Assembly (NCBI GenBank): GCA_016178725.1
Contig: JACOSV010000018.1
Span: 29,518 to 93,517, forward strand
Length of the DNA: 64,000 bases
Reading direction: 5' to 3'
Source of the DNA: Candidatus Eiseniibacteriota bacterium
Lineage (GTDB): Bacteria; Eisenbacteria; RBG-16-71-46
Shown here: positions 40,791-49,791 of the stretch, piece after piece
Numbering within the stretch: the stretch's first letter is position 1
Layout: every line of letters begins with the position of its first letter
Notes under the pieces: model-generated
Seen by the model: the letters and a program-made list of their open reading frames with translations, nothing else
Databases searched by the model: none
Told to the model about the DNA's origin: nothing
Position numbers and translations under genes: made by a program

Positions 40791-41756
40791 ATGCGCACCT
40801 ACATCCTTCGCCGTCTGCTGCAGGCCATCCCGCTGCTGCTCGGAATCTCGGCGCTCACGTTCCTGCTGATCAAGCTGACGCCGGGCGACTTCCTCAACAC
40901 GATTGCCGAGAATCCGATGGTCTCGGCCGATCAGATCGACGCCATGCGGCACCGCTTCGGCCTCGATCGACCCTGGCCGGTCCAGTACGCGATCTATCTC
41001 CGGAACATCTTCCTGCGCGGCGATTTCGGCGATTCCTTCTCCTTCCACCAGAAGGTCGCGGTCGTCATCCGCGCGGGATTGCTGAACACACTGGTCCTCG
41101 CCTCCGCGGCCGCGCTGGTGACCTGGCTGCTGGCGATCCCGCTCGGCGTGGCGGCGGCGGTGCGCCAGTACTCGTGGCTCGACAAGGCGCTCGGCGTCTT
41201 CGGCGTGATCGGGCTCTCGGTCCCGGAGGTGCTCTCGGGCCTGCTCCTGCTGATGCTCGCGGTGCGGATCGGATGGCCGGTCGGAGGGATGCACTCGCTC
41301 GACTACGACGCGATGGACCCGATCGGCAAGGCCATCGACGCGCTCAAGCATCTGGCCATGCCCGCGATCGTCGTGGGCCTCACGCCGCTGGCCGGGCGCA
41401 TGCGGCAGATGCGCGGCAACCTGCTCGACGTCCTGCGCCTCGACTACGTCACGACCGCCCGTGCCAAGGGGCTCGACGAGCGCGCCGTCGTCTACAAGCA
41501 CGCGGTCCGAAACGCGATCAACCCGCTGATCACCCTCTTCGGGTTCACGCTCGGCGCCCTGGTCTCGGGGTCGCTGGTCGCCGAGATCATCTTCGCCTGG
41601 CCGGGGCTCGGACGCATCACGTTCGAGGCGATCAGTACCAAGGACCAGTATCTGGTGATGGGCGCCGTCAACATGGCCGCCCTCGTCCTCATCCTCGGCA
41701 ACCTCGTCGCCGACCTCCTGCTCGCCGTGGCCGATCCGCGCATCGCGTATGACTGA
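40791..41756 (+). CDS. Peptide/nickel-type ABC transporter permease (DppB-like)
   Basis: 321 aa. Begins MRTYILRRLLQAIPLLLGISALTFLLIKLTPGD, the DppB/OppB N-terminal signature; six membrane helices; the EAA coupling loop includes YVTTARAKGLDERAVVYKHAVRNA. Overlaps the next permease gene by 8 bp. Confidence 0.93.
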   Translation: MRTYILRRLLQAIPLLLGISALTFLLIKLTPGDFLNTIAENPMVSADQIDAMRHRFGLDRPWPVQYAIYLRNIFLRGDFGDSFSFHQKVAVVIRAGLLNTLVLASAAALVTWLLAIPLGVAAAVRQYSWLDKALGVFGVIGLSVPEVLSGLLLLMLAVRIGWPVGGMHSLDYDAMDPIGKAIDALKHLAMPAIVVGLTPLAGRMRQMRGNLLDVLRLDYVTTARAKGLDERAVVYKHAVRNAINPLITLFGFTLGALVSGSLVAEIIFAWPGLGRITFEAISTKDQYLVMGAVNMAALVLILGNLVADLLLAVADPRIAYD

Positions 41757-42900
41757 CGGCGATCTCGATCCGACCGGCGTGGCGGACGCCGCCGACGCCG
41801 ACCGGCTCGGCCACCTTCCGGGGCTGTCCCCGTGGGGGATCTTCTGGCGTCAATTCCGCCGCAGCCCGCTCGCCGTCGCCGGGGCGGCGCTGCTCGGCTT
41901 CTTCTACACGGTCGCGCTTTTCGCTCCCTTCATCGCGCCCTACGGCGAGGCCGACATGGACCGCGAGCGCTTCTTCCATCCGCCGCACGCGCTCCACTGG
42001 ATCGATCCCCACGGCCGCTGGCATCTCGTCCCGTTCGTCCACCCCACGCGCGACGCCGGCGGGCAGGCGTTCGTCGAGGACCGCACCCGTGTCGTGCCGA
42101 TCCGCTGGTTCACGCACGGCGCGAAGTACCGGCTCTTCGGCCTGATCCCCACCGACCGGCACCTGTTCGGCGTGGACCCTCCGGACCGCATCTTCCTGTG
42201 GGGCGCCGACACGTCCGGCCGCGACGTCTTCTCGCGCGTCCTGTACGGCGCCCAGATCTCGCTCACGGTCGGGCTCGTCGGGCTCGTCATCTCGTTCACG
42301 ATCGGGATGATGCTCGGCGGCATCGCCGGCTACCTCGGCGGGTGGGCCGACGCGACCATCATGCGCGCGACGGAGCTGCTGCTCTCGATCCCCGCGCTGT
42401 ACCTGATCATCGCGCTGCGCGGCATCTTCCCGCCCACGCTCTCGAGCCAGCAGATCTACCTCGGCATCGTCGCGATCCTGGCGTTCATCGGCTGGGCCGG
42501 GCTCGCGCGCGTCATCCGCGGCATGGTGCTGTCGATCCGCCGCCAGGAATACGTCGCCGCCGCCGAGGCGCTCGGCATGAGCCGGCTGCGCGTCGTCGCC
42601 CGGCACATCCTTCCGAACACGTTGTCGTTCGTGATCGTCGCCGCGACCATCACCATCCCGGGGTACATCCTCGGCGAGATCTTCCTCTCGTTCCTCGCCG
42701 TCGGCGTGCAGGAGCCCGCGGCCTCGTGGGGCAACATGCTCAACGCGGCGCGCAGCCAGTCGGTGATGATCAGCTTCCCCTGGATGCTGATCGCGCCGGC
42801 CGCGGCCATCTTCGTGACGGTGATGGCGTTCAATCTGCTCGGCGACGGGCTGCGCGACGCGCTCGACCCGCGCAGGGTGATGGGAGGGAAGTCCGGGTGA
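41749..42900 (+). CDS. Peptide/nickel-type ABC transporter permease (DppC-like)
   Basis: 383 aa, longer than the usual roughly 300. The extra length is an insertion after the first membrane helix (about residues 65-145), a charged extracytoplasmic segment ([20 protein letters not shown]...) before the conserved [22 protein letters not shown]. The EAA loop is [24 protein letters not shown]. The insertion may contact the binding protein. Overlaps the ATPase gene by 4 bp. Confidence 0.92.
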   Translation: MTDGDLDPTGVADAADADRLGHLPGLSPWGIFWRQFRRSPLAVAGAALLGFFYTVALFAPFIAPYGEADMDRERFFHPPHALHWIDPHGRWHLVPFVHPTRDAGGQAFVEDRTRVVPIRWFTHGAKYRLFGLIPTDRHLFGVDPPDRIFLWGADTSGRDVFSRVLYGAQISLTVGLVGLVISFTIGMMLGGIAGYLGGWADATIMRATELLLSIPALYLIIALRGIFPPTLSSQQIYLGIVAILAFIGWAGLARVIRGMVLSIRRQEYVAAAEALGMSRLRVVARHILPNTLSFVIVAATITIPGYILGEIFLSFLAVGVQEPAASWGNMLNAARSQSVMISFPWMLIAPAAAIFVTVMAFNLLGDGLRDALDPRRVMGGKSG

Positions 42901-43920
42901 GCGCGCCGATCCTCGAGATCGAGAATCTCCAGACCTACTTCTTCACCGACGACGGCGAGGTGCGCGCCGTGGACGGCGTCAGCTACGCGATCGGCGAGCG
43001 CGAGACGCTGGCGGTGGTGGGCGAGTCGGGGAGCGGCAAGAGCGTTACGGCGCTCTCGGTCCTGCGCCTGATCGCCGAGCCGCCCGGGAAGATCGTCGGG
43101 GGGAAGATCCTGTTCCGCGGCTGCGATCTGACCGCCGCGACGCCGGCCGAGATGCGCGCCATCCGCGGCAAGGCGATCTCGATGATCTTCCAGGAGCCGA
43201 TGACGTCGCTCAACCCCGTCTACACCTGCGGCGAGCAGATCATCGAGACGCTGATCCTCCACGAGAAGATCGACCGCCGCGCCGCGCGCGAGCGGGCGAT
43301 CGCGATGCTCAAGCTGGTCGGCATCCCGGTCCCCGAACAGCGCGTGGACGAATACCCGCACCAGATGTCCGGCGGCATGCGCCAGCGCGTCATGATCGCG
43401 ATGGCGCTCGCCTGCCGGCCCGCGATCCTGATCGCCGACGAGCCGACGACGGCGCTCGACGTCACGATCCAGGCGCAGATCCTCGAGCTGCTCAAGCGGC
43501 TCCAGGCCGAGCTCGGCATGGCGGTGCTGCTCATCACGCACGACCTCGGCGTGGTCGCCGAGACCGCCGACCGCGTCGCGGTGATGTACGCGGGCCAGGT
43601 GGTGGAGTACTGCGACGTCGACGAGGCCTTCCGGCGGCCGCTCCATCCCTACACCGCCGGGCTGCTGGCCTCGTTGCCGCGGCTCGGCGACCACCGCGCG
43701 ACGCTGCGCGTGATCCCCGGCAACGTGCCGAACCCGGCGCGCTTCCCGCAGGGCTGCCGCTTCCATCCGCGCTGCCCGGTCGCCGAGGAGCGCTGCCGCA
43801 CCGAGCCGCCGCTGCTCACGTTCGACGGCACCCATCGCTCGCGCTGCTGGCGCGCCGACGAGATCGCCACGGGGCGTCTCGACCCGACCGGCGCCGGCGG
43901 TGACGCCGCGGGAGGCGGTC

Positions 43921-43928
<8 letters not shown>
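42897..43928 (+). CDS. Peptide ABC transporter ATPase (DppD-like)
   Basis: 343 aa from GTG overlapping the previous stop. Walker [10 protein letters not shown], signature [15 protein letters not shown], Walker [13 protein letters not shown], and the oligopeptide/dipeptide C-terminal zinc or Fe-S-like motif ([17 protein letters not shown]). Pairs with the second ATPase. Confidence 0.95.
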
Positions 43929-44928
<1,000 letters not shown>

Positions 44929-44945
44929 TCGCGTCGGTTTCCCCA

Positions 44946-44968
44946 TCGGCCCGGCGATCGCGGGCCGA
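44946..44968 (+). terminator. Hairpin after the importer operon (no T-tract)
   Basis: Perfect 8-bp stem TCGGCCCG / CGGGCCGA with a 7-nt loop, 17 bp after the last importer stop. No T-run follows on the plus strand. Confidence 0.45.
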
Positions 44969-45191
44969 AACCCCCACGCCCTGACGCGCGCGCCGTGGGC
45001 CGCCCGACCCATCCACGGAGCACCCGGCCTCGTAATCCCATGCGGCGCGGGCTCCAGCGCGCACGCGGTCGGCGGCCGCGGCACGTGCCGACGCTCCGGC
45101 ACCGCGGTTGCGTTGCTCATGGGACAGCGCCCAGCGGTTGCGTCCCGCGCGAGCGGGCGGCGCCGACGGGACGAAAAACCAAATACACGCT
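44969..45191. other. Non-coding gap before the microcompartment operon
   Basis: About 220 bp without a credible gene. The ORFs listed here are Arg/Pro/Gly-rich shadows. It is followed by the inverted-repeat region and the BMC promoter. Confidence 0.5.
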
Positions 45192-45363
45192 GTTCCCTGT
45201 ACGGCTCGTGATTGGCCGGCTGTGGGCTGATCCCCCTATCGCGAGCGAAGGAGTCTTACGGACCGGTACACGGCCGAAACGGGGAACTTCTTCATGGGCC
45301 CCTCCGCGGCGCACCTCCTCAGCGCCCCACACCCCACGGCCGCGGTAGGGGCCCAAGACTTTT
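45192..45363 (+). ncRNA. Candidate structured RNA upstream of the microcompartment operon
   Basis: Relative to its surroundings this segment is less GC-rich (the stretch just before it reads AAAAACCAAATACAC). GTTCCC (45192-45197) can pair with GGGAAC (45282-45287), and adjoining TGTAC (45198-45202) with GTACA (45266-45270). It ends in a strong hairpin with TTTT. This is the profile of an independent small RNA or a regulatory leader, but I recognise no known family (not tmRNA, RNase P or SRP RNA), and no promoter for it is certain. Confidence 0.3.
45296..45363 (+). terminator. Strong bulged hairpin with T-run
   Basis: GGGCCCCT-CCGCGG (45296-45309) pairs with CCGCGG-T-AGGGGCCC (45340-45354), 14 bp with one bulged base. 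It is followed by AAGACTTTTCC. It would end transcripts entering from upstream before the BMC promoter. Confidence 0.55.
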
Positions 45364-45452
45364 CCACTCCCCGCGTGTGAGCGAAACGGGCGCGCGAGCC
45401 CGCCACGCGCCCGCCCGCGATCGTCCGACCGGGCGCGCCACGCGCTCGGTCG

Positions 45453-45481
45453 TTGACCCCTCGCGCCAACCCTGCTAGCGT
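45453..45481 (+). promoter_or_regulatory. Predicted promoter of the microcompartment operon
   Basis: TTGACC (45453-45458), a 17-bp spacer and TAGCGT (45476-45481), about 70 nt upstream of the first BMC-H gene. Confidence 0.45.
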
Positions 45482-45550
45482 CCGCCCGCGGCGTCACGGC
45501 AAGTGTCGTGGCCGCAAGGACCTTCGCGAAACAGGAGAGCCGGCCGCCGG

Positions 45551-45856
45551 GTGGTCAGAGAAGCGCTGGGGCTCGTCGAGACACGCGGATTCACGGGCGC
45601 CGTAGAAGCCGCGGACGCCATGTGCAAGACCGCCCGCGTCCGGTTGGTGCGCTACGAGACGATTCAGGGAGCGCGGGTGACGGTTGCGATCCGCGGCGCG
45701 GTGGCCGACGTCGAGGCCGCGGTCGCCTCGGGTGTCGCGGCCGCCGCCCGCGTCGGCGAGGTGCTCGCCTCGCACGTCATTCCCGCGCCCGACGTGCAGA
45801 TCGAAGAACCGCTGGCGGGGCCGTCCGGACGGCGGCCGCGATCCGCCGGGGCCTGA
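45551..45856 (+). CDS. Microcompartment shell protein BMC-H 1
   Basis: 101 aa from GTG at 45551; the track start at 45503 adds a Pro/Arg-rich leader with no family match. AGGAGAG lies 12 nt upstream. A single BMC domain (VREALGLVETRGFTGAVEAADAM) that forms hexameric shell tiles. The pore loop reads TIQGARVTV, not the common KIGGGxVTV, so the pore chemistry should differ from the second BMC-H. A Pro/Arg-rich tail ends the protein. Confidence 0.9.
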   Translation: MVREALGLVETRGFTGAVEAADAMCKTARVRLVRYETIQGARVTVAIRGAVADVEAAVASGVAAAARVGEVLASHVIPAPDVQIEEPLAGPSGRRPRSAGA

Positions 45857-45877
45857 CCCTTACCAAGAGGTGGATCC

Positions 45878-46177
45878 ATGCAGGAAGAAGCCCTGGGGTT
45901 GATCGAAACGCGCGGCTTCGTGGCGATGGTCGAGGCGTCGGACGCGATGGTGAAGGCGGCGCGCGTCGAGCTCGTGCACTACGAGAAGATCGGCGGCGGC
46001 TACGTCACGACGCTCGTGCGCGGCGATGTCGCGGCGGTGCGCGCGGCGACCGAGGCCGGCGCGGCCGCGGCCGCGAAGGTCGGCGAGGTGGTGTCGGTCC
46101 ACGTCATCCCGCGCCCGCACGCGATGCTCGAGGACGTGCTGCCGATCACGCGACCGGAACACGCGGCCAAGAAGTAG
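45878..46177 (+). CDS. Microcompartment shell protein BMC-H 2
   Basis: 99 aa, AGAGGTGG upstream. Canonical BMC domain: [28 protein letters not shown] and the pore loop [16 protein letters not shown]. Forms hexamers, probably the main shell facet protein. The 22-bp gap from BMC-H 1 places it in the same operon. Confidence 0.95.
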   Translation: MQEEALGLIETRGFVAMVEASDAMVKAARVELVHYEKIGGGYVTTLVRGDVAAVRAATEAGAAAAAKVGEVVSVHVIPRPHAMLEDVLPITRPEHAAKK

Positions 46178-46184
46178 GTCGCCC

Positions 46185-46490
46185 GTGATCCTGGCGCAGG
46201 TGCTGGGCACGGTCGTCTCGACGCGGAAGGATCGCGGGCTCACCGGCCTCAAGCTGCTGCTCACCCGCGAGGTGGACGGCGCGTTCGAGCCGACCGGCAA
46301 CTACGTCGTGGCGGCGGACGCGGTCGGCGCCGGCAGTGACGAGCTGGTGCTGCTCGCCCAGGGATCCTCGGCGCGCATGACCGAGGTCTCGCGCGAGAAG
46401 CCCGTGGACGCGGTGATCGTCGGCATCGTCGACGTCGTCGAGATCGCCGGCGCGGACGCCTACCTCAAGCGCGCGGCGAAGGCGCGCTAG
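46185..46490 (+). CDS. Microcompartment vertex protein BMC-P 1 (EutN/CcmL family)
   Basis: 101 aa from GTG. Starts VILAQVLGTVVSTRKDRGLTGLKLLL and ends DAVIVGIVDVVEI, the EutN/CcmL beta-barrel signatures. Forms pentamers that cap shell vertices. One of three BMC-P genes here. Confidence 0.93.
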   Translation: MILAQVLGTVVSTRKDRGLTGLKLLLTREVDGAFEPTGNYVVAADAVGAGSDELVLLAQGSSARMTEVSREKPVDAVIVGIVDVVEIAGADAYLKRAAKAR

Positions 46491-46497
46491 GCCCGCC

Positions 46498-47916
46498 ATG
46501 ACGATCTACGCGGGGCGCATCGGCAGCATCGTCGCCGAGGTGCTCGAGCGACTCGCGGCCGACGAGCCCGCGCGCGGGGGCCGCACCGAGCCGGTCGGCG
46601 TCCACCGCGATCTCGACACGGCGGTGTCCGCCGCGCGGGCCGCATTCGCGGCGTACGAGGCCGTGCCGCTCGAGACGCGCAACGCCATCGTCACCTCGAT
46701 CCGCGAGACGCTCGCCGGCCAGTACCGGACCCTCGCCGAGGTCGCGGTCGAGGAGACCGGGCTCGGCCGCGTCGAGGACAAGATCCTCAAGAACCGGATC
46801 GTCACCGAGCGCACCCCCGGGACCGAGGACCTGACGCCGGTCGCGTGGACCGGCGACCACGGCATCACGCTCGCCGAGCGCGCGCCGTACGGCGTGATCG
46901 CCACCATCACGCCGGTCACGAATCCGACCGAGACGATCATCAATAACGGCATCTCGATGATCGCCGGCGGCAACACCGTGGTGTTCTGCCCGCATCCCAA
47001 CGCGCGCCGCGTGTCGAACCTGACGATCGACCTCATGAACCGCGCCGCCCGCCGCGCCGGCGCGCCGCACCCGCTCTTCCATTCGGTCGAGCAGCCGACG
47101 ATCGAGGTCGCGCAGAAGCTGCTCCAGTACAAAGGCATCCGCCTCAACGTGGTCACGGGCGGCCCGGGCGTCGTGAAGGAGGCGCTGGCGGCGGGGAAGA
47201 AGGCGATCACCGCCGGCCCCGGCAACCCGCCGAGCGTCGTCGACGAGACCGCCGACCTCGAGCGCGCCGCGCGCGACATCCTTGCCGGCGCGTCGCTCGA
47301 CAACAACATCGTCTGCACGGACGAAAAGGAAGTGATCGCGGTCGCGATGATCGCCGATCGCCTCAAAGAGGCATTCGCGCGCGCCGGCGCCATCGTCCTG
47401 CCGCCGCACCAGGTCGAGGCGCTGCGCAAGGTCGTGCTCGAATCCGAGCGCGGCCCGCGCCATCACGCCGTGATTCAGCGCCGCTTCGTCGGCAAGTGCG
47501 CCGACGTGATCCTGCGCGAGGCCGGGATCCCGTGCGATCCGTCGAAACGGCTGGCGCTGTGCGAGGTGGACAACGACCATCCATTCGTCTGGACCGAGCT
47601 CATGATGCCGATCCTGCCGCTGACGCGCGTCCGCACCGTGGATCAGGCGATCGACTACGCCATCGAGGTCGAGCACGGCTTCCGCCACACCGCCTCGATG
47701 CACTCGCGCAACATCGAGAAGCTCTCGGCGATGGCGCGACGCTGCGACTGCTCGATCTTCGTCAAGAACGGACCGAATTTCGCCGGCCTCGGCTACGGCG
47801 GCGAGGGCCCGACCAGCTTCACCATCGCCAGCCCCTCGGGCGAGGGCATGACCACGGCGCGGAGCTTCACGCGGCTCCGCCGCTGCACGCTGGTCGACGC
47901 GTTCCGGATCGTGTGA
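46498..47916 (+). CDS. Microcompartment aldehyde dehydrogenase, CoA-acylating type (PduP/EutE-like)
   Basis: 472 aa. Converts an aldehyde to acyl-CoA with NAD inside the shell. The catalytic Cys273 is in DNNIVCTDEKEV; NAD-site sequences include TPVTNPTETIINN and VVTGGPGVVKEAL. The first about 20 residues (IGSIVAEVLERLAAD) form a predicted amphipathic helix ahead of the catalytic domain, the pattern of an N-terminal encapsulation peptide. It is the only enzyme in the operon. The aldehyde substrate cannot be read from sequence. Confidence 0.93.
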   Translation: MTIYAGRIGSIVAEVLERLAADEPARGGRTEPVGVHRDLDTAVSAARAAFAAYEAVPLETRNAIVTSIRETLAGQYRTLAEVAVEETGLGRVEDKILKNRIVTERTPGTEDLTPVAWTGDHGITLAERAPYGVIATITPVTNPTETIINNGISMIAGGNTVVFCPHPNARRVSNLTIDLMNRAARRAGAPHPLFHSVEQPTIEVAQKLLQYKGIRLNVVTGGPGVVKEALAAGKKAITAGPGNPPSVVDETADLERAARDILAGASLDNNIVCTDEKEVIAVAMIADRLKEAFARAGAIVLPPHQVEALRKVVLESERGPRHHAVIQRRFVGKCADVILREAGIPCDPSKRLALCEVDNDHPFVWTELMMPILPLTRVRTVDQAIDYAIEVEHGFRHTASMHSRNIEKLSAMARRCDCSIFVKNGPNFAGLGYGGEGPTSFTIASPSGEGMTTARSFTRLRRCTLVDAFRIV

Positions 47917-48464
47917 TGCACGTCGCCATCGCCGCGATCGAGACCAGCAGCATCGCCCAGGGCACCGTGGCCGGCGACGCCATGGTGAAGCAGGCCGAGG
48001 TGACGCTGATCGAAGCCTGCCCGCTCTCGCCCGGCAAGTACTGGGTCCTGATCGGCGGCGAGGTCGGCCCGGTGCGCGCCGCATTCGCGCGCGGCGTCGA
48101 GGTCGCAGCCGAGACGCTGCTCGACTCGCTCTTCATCCCGCAGCTCCACGCGATGGTGGTGCCGGCGCTTCGCGGCACGCCGGGCGCGCGCGACGACGAC
48201 GCCCTGGGCGTGATCGAAACGCTCACGGCCGCGGCCGCGATCATCGCCGCCGACCGCGCCGCGAAGACGGCCGACGTCCTGCTGCGCGACATCCGGCTCG
48301 CGAACGGGCTCGGCGGCAAGGCGTTCGTCTTCCTGTCGGGCGAGGTGGGGGACGTGCAGGCCGCCGTGGACGCGGGCCGCGACGAGGCGGTGCGGAAGGG
48401 GCTGCTCGTGCGCTCGGTCGTGGTGCCGCGACTCCACCCGCAGATGAAGGAGCGCGTGTACTGA
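47916..48464 (+). CDS. Microcompartment shell protein BMC-T (PduT-like tandem domain)
   Basis: 182 aa; ATG shares a base with the previous stop (TGATG). Two BMC domains in tandem (MHVAIAAIETSSIAQGTVAGDAM; ALGVIETLTAAAAIIAADRAAK), so it forms pseudohexameric trimers. It aligns well with Salmonella PduT (as remembered), where Cys38 binds a 4Fe-4S cluster in the pore. Here the aligned residue is Ser38, in CPLSPGK, with a Cys three residues earlier. Cluster binding is therefore uncertain. Confidence 0.93.
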   Translation: MHVAIAAIETSSIAQGTVAGDAMVKQAEVTLIEACPLSPGKYWVLIGGEVGPVRAAFARGVEVAAETLLDSLFIPQLHAMVVPALRGTPGARDDDALGVIETLTAAAAIIAADRAAKTADVLLRDIRLANGLGGKAFVFLSGEVGDVQAAVDAGRDEAVRKGLLVRSVVVPRLHPQMKERVY

Positions 48465-48751
48465 TGCACTTCGCGCGCGTGGTCGGCACGGTCGTGTGCA
48501 CGGTCAAGGTGCCGTCGTGGCGCGGCCACCGGCTGCTGGTCATGCAGCCCACCGACCCGCAGGGCGCGGACCACGGACGCACGCTGGTCGCGGTGGATCT
48601 CGTCTCGGCTGCTCCCGGGCAGCGCGTGTTCTACGTGCGCGGCCGCGAAGCGGCCAACGCGCTGCCCGACGCCGACAATCCCGCCGACGCGGCGATCGTC
48701 GGCATCGTGGACGACGTGCGCATCCTCCCGCCCGAAGGCGGCGGACGATGA
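48464..48751 (+). CDS. Microcompartment vertex protein BMC-P 2 (EutN/CcmL family)
   Basis: 95 aa, TGATG overlap with BMC-T. MHFARVVGTVVCTVKVPSWRGHRLLVMQP and AAIVGIVDDVRIL are family ends. It has an unusual central loop (RVFYVRGREAANALPDAD) where relatives have a Gly-rich turn. Confidence 0.9.
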   Translation: MHFARVVGTVVCTVKVPSWRGHRLLVMQPTDPQGADHGRTLVAVDLVSAAPGQRVFYVRGREAANALPDADNPADAAIVGIVDDVRILPPEGGGR

Positions 48752-49017
48752 TGCTCGGGCGCGTCGTGGGCGACGTCGTCGCCACGATCAAGCATCGCGA
48801 GCTCGAGCGGCGCAAGCTCCTGCTCGTCCAGCCGCTCGGCGGCGACGGCGCGCCCGTCGGGCGGCCGGTGATCGCGGTGGACAGCGTGGACGCGGGCGTC
48901 GGCGATCACGTGCTGGTGGTGGACGAAGGCAACGGCGCGGCGCAGGTGCTGGAACGTCCGCGCGGGCCGGTGCGGACGGTGGTGGTCGGCGTGGTCGATG
49001 CGGTCACGCGCGGTTGA
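48748..49017 (+). CDS. Microcompartment vertex protein BMC-P 3 (EutN/CcmL family)
   Basis: 89 aa from ATG at 48748 (48751 is a second in-frame ATG). MLGRVVGDVVATIKHRELERRKLLLVQP and TVVVGVVDAV. Last gene of the seven-gene operon. Three BMC-P paralogues per locus are usual in metabolosomes such as those of planctomycetes. Confidence 0.92.
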   Translation: MMLGRVVGDVVATIKHRELERRKLLLVQPLGGDGAPVGRPVIAVDSVDAGVGDHVLVVDEGNGAAQVLERPRGPVRTVVVGVVDAVTRG

Positions 49018-49237
49018 CTCGGTGCGCGCGAAAAACGCCGTGAAGAAAGGGACGCTCGTGCTAGATTGGCGACGTTCCATGGTGAGGACAAACGACACAG
49101 CGATTTCTCGAACGAGCGTCTGATCTCGGGATTCTCCGTGGGGCGTTCCCCCGCGAAGGCCGCCGGCGCCGGTCCGCGCGGCCCGCAACGCGCCTGCCAC
49201 GGGCACTGATCATCCGGCTCCTACCGGGAGGCCATCG

Positions 49238-49552
49238 ATGACCAAGGCGGATCTGGTGGAGGAGATCTCGGCGCAGACCGGGGTCTCGAAGAATCACACG
49301 GCGTTGATCGTCGACGGGATGCTCGATGCGCTGTGCCGCGCCCTGAGCGACGGCAAGCACCTCGAGATCCGCGGATTCGGCACGTTCAAGGTGCGCGAGC
49401 GCCGGGCGCGCCGCGCGCGCAACCCGCGCAGCGGCTCCGAGGTGATGGTTCCGGCCAAGCTGGTCCCGGTCTTCAAGCCGAGCAAGGAGCTGCGGGCGCA
49501 GGTGATGGGTGAGGCCGGCGCGGAGTTGACGCCCGAGCCGGTCGCGTCGTAG
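49238..49552 (+). CDS. HU/IHF-family DNA-binding protein
   Basis: 104 aa. MTKADLVEEISAQTGVSKNHTALIVDGML, then IRGFGTFKVRERRARRARNPRSG, the family fingerprint. Bends and compacts DNA. A short acidic tail (GAELTPEPVAS) extends the usual 90-95 aa. The 220-bp upstream gap has TAGATT at 49062-49067 as a possible -10 box but no strong -35, and no other feature that I recognise. Confidence 0.93.
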   Translation: MTKADLVEEISAQTGVSKNHTALIVDGMLDALCRALSDGKHLEIRGFGTFKVRERRARRARNPRSGSEVMVPAKLVPVFKPSKELRAQVMGEAGAELTPEPVAS

Positions 49553-49577
49553 GCCGCACGACCCTCAAGGAGAACCG

Positions 49578-49673
49578 ATGGGATCCGGAAAGAAGCGCAA
49601 GCGGAAGAAGATCGCCACGCACAAGCGCAAGAAACGTCTGCGGAAGAACCGCCATAAGAAGAGACTCCGCTAG
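49578..49673 (+). CDS. COX24/AURKAIP1-like very basic mini ribosomal protein
   Basis: 31 aa, missing from the ORF track. ATG at 49578 with AAGGAGA 4 nt upstream. Sequence MGSGKKRKRKKIATHKRKKR... is almost only Lys, Arg and His. It matches the short COX24 domain of the mitochondrial small-subunit protein mS38 and its bacterial counterparts, which sit in the decoding region of the 30S subunit. It follows the HU gene by 25 bp and probably shares its transcript. Confidence 0.8.
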   Translation: MGSGKKRKRKKIATHKRKKRLRKNRHKKRLR

Positions 49674-49791
49674 CCCCGCGGTCCCGATCGAAGAACCTCC
49701 GGCCCGCCGTCTCCTCGGCCGCGCGCACTTCGCGCGCGGCCGCTGGACATTCGACCCCGCGCGGCGTTGGCGAGGCGGCGTCCGTGCCCTC

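Noticed and set aside
45236-45292. 19-residue minus-strand peptide (MKKFPVSAVYRSVRLLRSR)
   Set aside because: Has a GGAGGGG upstream on the minus strand but lies within the inverted-repeat region, with no support beyond that.
45212-45478. 88-aa plus-strand ORF before the BMC operon
   Set aside because: Arg/Pro/Gly-rich, crosses the terminator hairpin and promoter; no ribosome site.
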